Positions 34,827 through 41,645 of a DNA stretch of 50,643 nucleotides are shown in pieces (position 1 is the first letter of the stretch; every line of letters starts with the position of its first letter). Made by a program: the position numbers and the translations under genes. A model generated the notes under the pieces. It did not search any database and was not told the origin of the DNA. It was given only the letters and a program-made list of their open reading frames with translations. Source of the stretch: Chromobacterium haemolyticum (GTDB lineage: Bacteria; Pseudomonadota; Gammaproteobacteria; Burkholderiales; Chromobacteriaceae); assembly GCF_002081825.1 (NCBI RefSeq), contig NZ_MUKU01000037.1, positions 1-50,643 on the forward strand, written 5' to 3'.

Positions 34827-35960
34827 ATGAGCCAAGCCAGCGATAAATCAGAACAGGCCAGCAACCGGAAATTACGCAAGGCGCGAGAGAAGGGGCAGGT
34901 AGCTCGCTCTCGCGACCTGCCGACAGCCATTGCATTATTGTGCAGCTTGGCTTTAATCATCTATTTTTCCCCTCTCTGGTTGTCGGACTTTAAGCATCTT
35001 TTCCAATTAGGACTTAACAATCTTTCCAGCTCTGATGCCAACAAGGAATCTTGGGCAACGCTTCTTTCCAGCATGCTGTTGTTGTTAGCTAAAATGATTG
35101 CTCCATTAGGCCTTTCCGCTTTGCTTGGTATTGTTTTTGCGCTTTTTCCGGGCGGACTGTTGTGGAGCAGCGAAAATTTCAAGCCTCAACTCTCCAGGCT
35201 TAGCCCCATTAGCAATTTAGGCAAGTTTTTCAAGTTTAAGCATTATGCTCAATTTTTGATATCTTTATTAAAAACGTTATTACTGATTTTTGTATTGTTC
35301 TTGGTGTCAAAAAATGCTATCTCCCAGTACATCTCTCTTCAAGCCATGCCGTTATTTAGCGCACTGGGCCAAGGCTTGGATCTTTTGATTCATGCAACGC
35401 TCATGCTCTGCTGCGTAATGATTATTTTTGGTCTGATTGACGCCCCGATGCAGCGCTTTTTATTTTTGCGAGGCCAGCGCATGACAAAACAAGAGGTTAA
35501 GGAGGAGCATAAACAAACGGAAGGCAACCCCCAAATCCGCAACCGGATACGCCAGGTTCAACGTCAAATGGCTTACCGTAGTCTATCAAAGTCGGTTCCA
35601 AGCGCTGATGTCATTATTGTCAACCCGACGCACTATGCGGTTGCCTTGCGTTATGACCCCAAAAAAGCGGAAGCACCCTTTGTTGTTGCCAAAGGCCTGG
35701 ATGAAATGGCCTTGGTCATCCGACGTATTGCGCAGGAAAATGGTATCGAAGTTTTACCCATTCCAATGTTAGCGCGAGCCATTTACCATACTAGCCAGGT
35801 TAATCAGCAAATTCCGACCAGCTTATTCCGGGCGGTTGCACAAGTCATTAATTATATTATGCAGCTTAAAGCTTTCCGGCGGGGACAGTACCATCACAAG
35901 CCTGATATGCCTACGCGACTTTCCATTCCCAAAGAGCTCACCAGCAAATATTCTTCATGA
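34827..35960 (+). CDS. flhB: Export substrate-switch protein FlhB
   Basis: 377-residue inner-membrane protein. Four membrane segments are followed by a cytoplasmic domain with the autocleavage motif NPTH (Asn266 to His269 in DVIIVNPTHYAVALRYDPKK), so self-cleavage and substrate switching with FliK should work. The N-terminal SNRKLRKAREKGQVARSRDL is typical. It overlaps flhA by four bases. Confidence 0.97.
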   Translation: MSQASDKSEQASNRKLRKAREKGQVARSRDLPTAIALLCSLALIIYFSPLWLSDFKHLFQLGLNNLSSSDANKESWATLLSSMLLLLAKMIAPLGLSALLGIVFALFPGGLLWSSENFKPQLSRLSPISNLGKFFKFKHYAQFLISLLKTLLLIFVLFLVSKNAISQYISLQAMPLFSALGQGLDLLIHATLMLCCVMIIFGLIDAPMQRFLFLRGQRMTKQEVKEEHKQTEGNPQIRNRIRQVQRQMAYRSLSKSVPSADVIIVNPTHYAVALRYDPKKAEAPFVVAKGLDEMALVIRRIAQENGIEVLPIPMLARAIYHTSQVNQQIPTSLFRAVAQVINYIMQLKAFRRGQYHHKPDMPTRLSIPKELTSKYSS

Positions 35961-38050
35961 AAGATCTATTCAAACAACTACAGGCGATACGCCTGCATAA
36001 GCTAGCGATTCCATTCTTTTTACTCGCTATCTTGGTAATGATCATTCTGCCATTACCACCGCTAGCTCTTGACGCACTTTTTACATTTAATATCATTCTT
36101 GCGCTGATTGTCATTCTGGTTAGCGTCTCGGTAAAACGCCCGCTTGAATTTTCGATATTCCCAACAATCATTCTCGCATCCACGCTATTGCGCCTGACGT
36201 TGAATGTTGCATCCACCCGCGTTGTACTGCTTTCCGGTCATGAAGGAAGCGGGGCCGCCGGCCATGTGATTGAATCTTTTGGTCATGTCGTCATCGGCAG
36301 TAATTTCGTTGTGGGTTTGGTGGTTTTCATCATTTTGATAATCATTAACTTTTTAGTGGTTACCAAAGGGGCTGAAAGAATCTCTGAAGTATCCGCTCGA
36401 TTCACGCTTGATGCCATGCCAGGCAAGCAAATGGCGATTGATGCCGATTTGAGTGCTGGCTTGATTAATCAAGAACAGGCACAAGCACGCCGCAAAGAAG
36501 TCACTAACGAAGCGGACTTTTACGGCGCGATGGATGGTTCATCCAAGTTTGTACGTGGCGATGCGATTGCTGGCATCTTAATTCTCATCATCAATATGCT
36601 TGGCGGCACGGCCATTGGTGTGTTGATGCATGATCTGAGCATTGGCGATTCGTTCCAGCTTTACTCTTTGCTGACAATTGGTGACGGCCTAGTTGCGCAG
36701 ATCCCTTCCTTGCTTCTCGCCGCCGCCGCCGCCATTATTGTTACGCGAATCAATGATGATAAAGCCGAGGGCTTAGAGCAGCAAGTTGGCAAGCAACTCC
36801 TAGCATCCCCCACTATTCTATATAGCGCCGCCGGGGTGATGTTCTTCCTCGCCATGATTCCAGGCATGCCTTGGGTCCCCTTTGTCACCTTTGCCATCGC
36901 TCTCGCTTATGTGGCTTGGCGGGCCAGTAAACTCTATAACGCACCGCAAGAAGAGGAGCTTCAGGACTTACGCCATATCCTGGAACAGTCGGTCCCAAGC
37001 GAATTTAGTTGGGAGCAATTGGGAAAAGTCGAGCCTCTTAGCGTCAGAGTTGGCTATGGCCTAGTAGAAATGATCACTCCGGCAAAGGGAGCCGCACTGT
37101 CTAAACGTATTGCTGGCATGAGGCGAAATCTTTCCGAGTCCATTGGCATTGTTGTTCCCAGCGTGTCGGTCAAGGAAAATCTCAGCTTATCGCCCTACAG
37201 CTACTCACTGCTATTGTATGGTGTTGAAATTGCTCAGGCCGACTTGCAGCAACAGCAACTCATGGCCATCCCGGGCCCCAGCGTCTATGGCGAGCTAGAT
37301 GGCATGCCCAGCACTGATCCTGCGTATGGAATACGAATTATCTGGATAAGCCCGGAGAAAAAAGCTCACGCTCTCGGCTTGGGATATCAGGTAGTCGACC
37401 ACCCAACAATTATCTCTACCCATCTTGACAAGATCATCAAAAAACATCTGGCTGAATTATTCACCCATGACGATGTTAACGCACTTCTAGAGAGGCTGTC
37501 CCATTTAGCGCCCAAACTACATGAGTCTATCGAAAAAACTTTTTCTCACAATCAACTGAAGAAAATATTTTGCCGTTTGCTCGCTGAACAAGTTTCCTTA
37601 AAAAACATTGTATGCGTGGCGGGAACTTTAGCTGAACATGCCGACTTCACCATGGACCCTATTCTGCTTTCCGCCGAAGTCAGGAGTGCATTGCGGCGAG
37701 AGATTGTTTACAAGCTAAACCGGGACAAAGTTGATCTGCATGCATTTAATATTTCGACTGAACTGGAAGGCATGTTGTTGAATTCGCTACAACAGGCGCA
37801 ACAAGGCGGGCAATTCTCGTTGGATAGCTTTCCAATCGCTCCAAATATTCTGGCGCAATTACAAACCAATCTACCCTCGATTGTGGAAAATATGAAAGAG
37901 AAACTTCATTCTCCTATTTTGCTGGTTGCGCCTCAGTTGAGACCTTTAGTTAGCCGTTATGCGCGGCTACTATCTCCCGATCTGAATGTTTTATCTTACA
38001 ACGAGATCCCCGAGCATAATAATGTAATTTTCTTAGGCTCATTAGGATAA
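35957..38050 (+). CDS. flhA: Export gate protein FlhA
   Basis: 697-residue export engine. Eight or so N-terminal membrane helices include the FHIPEP-type region RISEVSARFTLDAMPGKQMA followed by IDADLSAGLINQEQAQARR. A large cytoplasmic docking domain follows (SVRVGYGLVEMITPAKGAAL, LHESIEKTFSHNQLKKIFCR). Full length, with no disruption. Confidence 0.97.
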   Translation: MKDLFKQLQAIRLHKLAIPFFLLAILVMIILPLPPLALDALFTFNIILALIVILVSVSVKRPLEFSIFPTIILASTLLRLTLNVASTRVVLLSGHEGSGAAGHVIESFGHVVIGSNFVVGLVVFIILIIINFLVVTKGAERISEVSARFTLDAMPGKQMAIDADLSAGLINQEQAQARRKEVTNEADFYGAMDGSSKFVRGDAIAGILILIINMLGGTAIGVLMHDLSIGDSFQLYSLLTIGDGLVAQIPSLLLAAAAAIIVTRINDDKAEGLEQQVGKQLLASPTILYSAAGVMFFLAMIPGMPWVPFVTFAIALAYVAWRASKLYNAPQEEELQDLRHILEQSVPSEFSWEQLGKVEPLSVRVGYGLVEMITPAKGAALSKRIAGMRRNLSESIGIVVPSVSVKENLSLSPYSYSLLLYGVEIAQADLQQQQLMAIPGPSVYGELDGMPSTDPAYGIRIIWISPEKKAHALGLGYQVVDHPTIISTHLDKIIKKHLAELFTHDDVNALLERLSHLAPKLHESIEKTFSHNQLKKIFCRLLAEQVSLKNIVCVAGTLAEHADFTMDPILLSAEVRSALRREIVYKLNRDKVDLHAFNISTELEGMLLNSLQQAQQGGQFSLDSFPIAPNILAQLQTNLPSIVENMKEKLHSPILLVAPQLRPLVSRYARLLSPDLNVLSYNEIPEHNNVIFLGSLG

Positions 38051-38102
38051 AGGCATAGCCTGCGTCATCCATTTCAATTACAGCAAACACAGAGAGAACT
38101 TC

Positions 38103-38498
38103 ATGGAAAATAATCTAAACACCCAAGACAACGCCGACTATTCCAACACTCTGGACTTGAATCATAATGAGCTGATTCAACAAGCCGTCACTCATAGAAA
38201 AAAGGAGAAGGCCGCACTCATTGTGATACGTTGGTATATGGCCTCCGTGGTGATTTTTGGCGTTGCCATATTGTATTGCCTTTACCGCCAGGACACTGAG
38301 GGCGGCGTCATCACAGCAATATGCATGATTCTCATCTGCTGTCTTGGTCTGGTATTCAATCTTCCTGAAGTTGCCAGAGCTCATGGTCGCGCCGCATCGG
38401 ATTTATTCAATCTTGCTTCTCATATTTCTCAGAAAACTACTGAAGATGGCCGTGAGAACTGGTCCTCCATACTGATCAATATTAAAAGCAATGTTTAA
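38103..38498 (+). CDS. Small two-helix membrane protein of unknown function in the flagellar run
   Basis: 131-residue protein not recognised. A polar N-terminus (about 40 residues) is followed by two membrane helices (ALIVIRWYMASVVIFGVAIL and GVITAICMILICCLGLVFNL) and a polar C-terminus. A GAGAGAAC ribosome-binding site precedes the ATG, and the gene lies 52 bases after flhA on the same strand with no terminator seen between, so it is probably cotranscribed. It could be a lateral-flagellum accessory protein; nothing in the sequence shows what it does. Confidence 0.75.
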   Translation: MENNLNTQDNADYSNTLDLNHNELIQQAVTHRKKEKAALIVIRWYMASVVIFGVAILYCLYRQDTEGGVITAICMILICCLGLVFNLPEVARAHGRAASDLFNLASHISQKTTEDGRENWSSILINIKSNV

Positions 38499-38502
38499 TG
38501 GC

Positions 38503-38724
38503 TTAGCGACTATCGCCGCCCAGCGCTTTTAGATCACTCAAAGGAAAACCAAGTCCATTGAGCATCTAGCCGATGGTCTGCCTTCGCCACAGGCTTGCTG
38601 TAGGACAAAGTCCGTCACAAAAACGCATGACGGAAACCATGCTCAGCAGGTTCAACAAAGCGCAGACCATCGCCGCCTCCCACAGGCCAAATTCAATCCG
38701 GATTTCGAGAATGCCTCTGTTTTA
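38503..38724 (-). pseudogene. Decayed reading frame, unidentified
   Basis: A minus-strand frame reads NRGILEIRIEFGLWEAAMVC, then LLNLLSMVSVMRFCDGL, an in-frame TAG at 38566-38568, and LNGLGFPLSDLKALGGDSR before a TAA at 38503-38505. The composition looks protein-like across the internal stop, suggesting the 3' remnant of a gene, but no family was recognised. Confidence 0.3.
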
Positions 38725-38754
38725 CGGCTGAAGAGGGCGTCAGCCGATGTGGGC

Positions 38755-38848
38755 GAGGCGGCGTTGAAACTGCTTCGAATTGCTCACCCTCCCCTGTTCG
38801 CTTTCTCGGCGGTTTCCGCCTGAGCTCGCGAGAGCGTAAACACGTTCC
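38755..38848. repeat. Degraded family 1 MITE-like element
   Basis: GAGGCGGCGTTGAAACTGCT, CTTTCTCGGCGGTTTCCGCC and CTCGCGAGAGCGTAAACACG follow the order of the 144 bp elements, especially the right arm of the 13097-13240 copy, but the left arm is lost. Confidence 0.55.
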
Positions 38849-39002
38849 AAGGTTTCGTGAAGCGCTACAGCTTCCTTTGCATACGGGTCTTTAGCTTTAC
38901 TGCCCAGCTCCACTCCCTCCACCCTTGACGCCCCCACCCAGCCTGTTTAGGCTTGGTTCCGCGCCGTGCTCAATCACACAGCGCAGGGCTGGCAAGCCCA
39001 AA

Positions 39003-39127
39003 CTAGCTTCTCCCGCAGACACAACGGTCCGCTTTGGCACCGTTACGTCTGTTGCCACGCCGTACCCATTCGGGGCGGGCCGTGGCAGGGAATCCGAAAG
39101 GATTGCCGGTTCTTTGGAAGAAGCTAG
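39003..39127 (+). ncRNA. Strongly structured leader, possible cis-regulatory RNA
   Basis: An outer stem CTAGCTTCT (39003-39011) / AGAAGCTAG (39119-39127) encloses three hairpins. First, CAGAC-AC-AACGGT (39016-39028) pairs with ACCGTT-AC-GTCTG (39039-39051), with a symmetric 2x2 internal loop. Second, TGCCACG / CGTGGCA (from about 39053 and 39081). Third, AATCC-GAAA-GGATT (39091-39104) has a GNRA tetraloop. A terminator-like hairpin follows before the DUF1484-like gene. It matches no riboswitch I can name. Small frames cross it on both strands, the largest plus-strand one at 38925-39161 (78 codons, unrecognised), so a leader peptide is an alternative. Confidence 0.5.
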
Positions 39128-39151
39128 CCGGTCTTGCCACCTTGTCATGTG

Positions 39152-39179
39152 CCTGCCCTAGCCTCGCTTGGGCAGGTTT
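39152..39179 (+). terminator. Terminator-like hairpin before the DUF1484-like gene
   Basis: CCTGCCC (39152-39158) pairs perfectly with GGGCAGG (39170-39176) and is followed by TTT. It lies 24 bases before the gene start at 39203, between the structured leader and the coding region, so it could be an attenuator. The short T run makes termination uncertain. Confidence 0.45.
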
Positions 39180-39202
39180 CCAAAGATGACATGGAGACCG
39201 TG

Positions 39203-39547
39203 ATGACCTTCTCTACCTTTCCCCCCGCCATGCCGCCGCCCGTCGCCGCACCGTTGATGGAGCAGTTGCACCGCTGTTCAAAGCGCTTGCCCGCCGTCAC
39301 TGGCGATCTGGTGCAGCTCGGCGAACTAGGCCAGCAGTTGAACCATTGCTATGTAGAACTGGACACCGCGCTGCTGCGCGGCGTGATGGACATGCGCACC
39401 GCCCACACTGGCTTATTGGCCTTGATCACCTTGTTGGAACGCCGCGACGAGCCGCTGCTGTTCAGCAGCGAGGACGCCTTGGCCTTGCTGGAGCCGATAC
39501 AGCAGCGTTTGAAACAGGGGTTGGAACACCTTAACGGCGTGTTGTGA
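39203..39547 (+). CDS. DUF1484-like protein of unknown function
   Basis: 114-residue mostly helical protein: a Pro-rich start (FPPAMPPPVAAPLMEQLHR), then LVQLGELGQQLNHCYVELDT and DMRTAHTGLLALITLLERRD. It resembles the DUF1484 family that I associate with Chromobacterium and Ralstonia; function unknown. ATG 39203 has GGAG six bases upstream. An ATG at 39191 contains that site and is less likely. It overlaps the next gene by TGATG. Confidence 0.7.
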   Translation: MTFSTFPPAMPPPVAAPLMEQLHRCSKRLPAVTGDLVQLGELGQQLNHCYVELDTALLRGVMDMRTAHTGLLALITLLERRDEPLLFSSEDALALLEPIQQRLKQGLEHLNGVL

Positions 39548-39960
39548 TGGCTATTAGGGAGAGCATTGCCATGATGAGGTTGCTGATCCAGCACCACGAC
39601 GTCCTCCAACGCGCCGCCAGTTTGATCTCCGCCTACGAAGAACGCATCGGGGCCATTGCGCTGGCGGACGACCACCCGGACCACCCGGCCGATACCGCCT
39701 CTATCCATCTGGAGATCAGGCAGGCGCAGACGAGTTTTTACCTGTGGGACAAATGGCGTGGCGAGCACGAACCGGCCCGCACCGCCCTGTTGCGGATGTG
39801 GGCGTCAGGGAAGTGGACCAACCGCGACACCTGTGTGCGGGAGTGTTATCGCCTGGCGGGCTTCAGCAATATCGTCACCGCCCGTCAGGCGCTGGTGGGC
39901 GCGCCAGCGCCGGAGCCTATGGCCGTCCGAAGGCAACGCGCCATGTGGGAGACGCCGTAG
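39547..39960 (+). CDS. Hypothetical protein paired with the DUF1484-like gene
   Basis: 137-residue protein not recognised. It is mainly helical with no signal peptide or membrane segment. Segments such as HLEIRQAQTSFYLWDKWRGE and KWTNRDTCVRECYRLAGFSN are well-formed and codon use is ordinary for a GC-rich genome, so it is probably real. The start ATG 39547 overlaps the preceding stop (TGATG), indicating translational coupling and a shared role. The tandem repeat array starts within a few bases of its stop. Confidence 0.65.
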   Translation: MAIRESIAMMRLLIQHHDVLQRAASLISAYEERIGAIALADDHPDHPADTASIHLEIRQAQTSFYLWDKWRGEHEPARTALLRMWASGKWTNRDTCVRECYRLAGFSNIVTARQALVGAPAPEPMAVRRQRAMWETP

Positions 39961-39961
39961 C

Positions 39962-40735
39962 CGACTATCCGGCGGCCTGTGGCGTTGAATCCGTTGCCGC
40001 GTGGGTATCGCTGCGCTCCACCCACCCTACGGTTGGAGCCGTGTTTGGGGCCGCGCTTGGGTAGGGTGGGTGGGGCCGTCAGGCGATACCCACCAAACAG
40101 GCGGCTGTCCGGCAGCCTGTGGCGTTGAATCCGTTGCCGCGTGGGTATCGCTGCGCTCCACCCACCCTACGGTTGGAGCCGTGTTTGGAGCCGCGTTTGG
40201 GTAGGGTGGGTGGAGCCGTCAGGCGATACCCACCAAATCGGCGGCTGTCCGGCGGCTTATGGCGTCGAATCCGTTGCCGCGTGGGTATCGCTGCGCTCCT
40301 CCCACCCTACGGTTGGGGCCGCGTTGGGGCTGCGTTTGGGTTGGGTGGGTGGAGCCGTCAGGCGATACCCACCAAATCGGCGGCTGTCCGGCGGCTTATG
40401 GCGTCGAATCCGTTTCCGCGTGGGTATCGCTACGCTCCTCCCACCCTACGGTTGGGGCCGCGTTGGGGCTGCGTTTGGGTTGGGTGGGTGGAGCCGTCAG
40501 GCGATACCCACCAAACAGGCGGCTGCCCGGCGGCCTATCGCGTCAAACCGTTTCCGCGTGGGTATCGCTACGCTCCTCCCACCCTACGGTTGGGGCCGCG
40601 TTGGGGCTGCGTTTGGGTAGGGTGGGGGGAGCCGTCAGGCGATACCCACCAAACAGGCGGCTGCCCGGCGGCCTATCGCGTCAAACCGTTTCCGCGTGGG
40701 TATCGCTACGCTCCACCCACCCTACGATGGGGGCG
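39962..40735. repeat. Tandem array of six 138-140 bp hairpin units (BIME-like)
   Basis: GTGGGTATCG recurs at 40001, 40141, 40281, 40420, 40558 and 40696, giving periods of 140, 140, 139, 138 and 138. Each full unit has a left arm GTGGGTATCGCTGCGCTCC running into CCACCCTAC and an inverted right arm GTAGGGTGG...CGATACCCAC, so each folds into a long hairpin. The sixth unit lacks the right arm. The array fills the convergent gap between the 39547-39960 gene and dnr. Long frames cross it in several phases because stops are absent, but the unit lengths are not all multiples of three, arguing against coding. Confidence 0.93.
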
Positions 40736-40744
40736 TGGGGCGTT

Positions 40745-41434
40745 TTAGGCGCAGCTGCCAAAGGCCTTCAGCTTGTCCACATCCACCAGCGTGATATCGC
40801 GCCCGTCCACCTGGATCAGTTCCGCCTCGATCAACTGGTGCAACATGCGCGAGAAGGTTTCCGGGGTCAGGTTGAGCCGGGAGGCGATCAGGCTTTTATT
40901 CACCGGCAGCGATACCTGCTGTGTGAGGCTGTCGCCGTCTTCCGGGAGGTGTTGCAGCAGATAGCCAATCACCCGCTGCAAGGAGCTTTCTATGGAGTAG
41001 CGCTCCACGTCCCGCACCAGGCCGTGCAGGCGCAGCGACAGGCCGGCCAGCAAGCGCCGGGCGAAGGCCGGGTCGTGGTCTATCGCTTGCAGGATGCCGG
41101 CCGCTTCCACCTTGAGCAGCATGCCGTCCTCCAGGAACTGGGCCATCACCGGGCAGGGCCGGCCCAGGAACATCACCGCCTCGGCAAAGCTTTGGCCGGG
41201 GTGGATGATTTCCATCACTTTTTCACTGCCCTGCGCCGAGGACAGCGCCAGCTTCACCCGGCCGTACACCACCAGGAACATGCCGTCGCAGGGGTCGCCC
41301 TTCTGGAAAATCACCTGGCCCTTGAGGCCGCGCAGTTCTTGGGTGTGCGGCACCAGCGCCTGGATCTGTTCCGGGGACAATTGCTGGAACAGCGGCTGGT
41401 GGCGCAGGAAGGATGGGATGTCCAGATGGCTCAT
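40745..41434 (-). CDS. dnr: Crp/Fnr-family regulator of Dnr type
   Basis: 229-residue transcription factor. An N-terminal cyclic-nucleotide-binding-like domain (GQVIFQKGDPCDGMFLVVYG) is followed by a C-terminal helix-turn-helix (LIASRLNLTPETFSRMLHQL). It lacks the N-terminal cysteine cluster of oxygen-sensing Fnr/Anr. Together with its place next to nirJ this points to a Dnr-type nitric-oxide-responsive activator of denitrification. The likely target is the FNR-type box upstream of nirS. The tandem array lies directly downstream. Confidence 0.85.
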   Translation of the reverse strand: MSHLDIPSFLRHQPLFQQLSPEQIQALVPHTQELRGLKGQVIFQKGDPCDGMFLVVYGRVKLALSSAQGSEKVMEIIHPGQSFAEAVMFLGRPCPVMAQFLEDGMLLKVEAAGILQAIDHDPAFARRLLAGLSLRLHGLVRDVERYSIESSLQRVIGYLLQHLPEDGDSLTQQVSLPVNKSLIASRLNLTPETFSRMLHQLIEAELIQVDGRDITLVDVDKLKAFGSCA

Positions 41435-41453
41435 GACGGTGTGGCTCGATAAT

Positions 41454-41487
41454 GGCGGAGGCTTACACTATAAAAGCGCGCTCCGCC
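41454..41487. promoter_or_regulatory. Inverted repeat around the putative dnr -10
   Basis: GGCGGAG (41454-41460) and CTCCGCC (41481-41487) form a perfect 7 bp inverted repeat flanking TATAGT (minus strand, 41467-41472), a plausible -10 about 33-38 bases before the dnr ATG. It could be an operator or a hairpin in the 5' leader. Confidence 0.35.
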
Positions 41488-41533
41488 AAGGGCCATGGGC
41501 CATTGGCAGCAGCCGCCTAGTTCGATGTGATTA

Positions 41534-41645
41534 GAGCCGCCAACAAAACCCCTGGTCCTGCGTTGCGCCCCTTGTCGTACTTCTTGTACTGCTTGCGTCG
41601 GTGCGCCTTGGCTCAGCTACGCTGCGCGATCTTGTTAGCGGGGGA
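41534..41645. repeat. MITE-like element, arm family 3, overlapping the nirJ 3' end
   Basis: A 112 bp element with inverted ends CCGCCAACAA and TTGTTAGCGG. The core has CCCCTGGTCCTGCGTTGCGC, then CGTACTTCTTGTAC, then TGCGTCGGTGCGCCTTGG, as in the copies at 12483-12592 and (reversed) 13011-13098. The nirJ stop codon (41613-41615) lies inside it. Confidence 0.75.

Noticed and set aside
38925-39161. 78-codon frame before the DUF1484-like gene as a real gene
   Set aside because: No ribosome-binding site or family recognised; it runs through the stable hairpins and stops inside the terminator-like stem. Kept only as an alternative reading of the leader.
39962-40735. CRISPR array
   Set aside because: Units are 138-140 bp, nearly identical throughout and internally palindromic, with no short repeat/unique spacer pattern and no cas genes.
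40119-41452. Long plus-strand open frames (209-397 codons) through the tandem array and antisense to dnr
   Set aside because: They exist because the array lacks stops in several phases. Unit lengths of 138, 139 and 140 break any single frame, and the continuation is antisense to a clear regulator gene.
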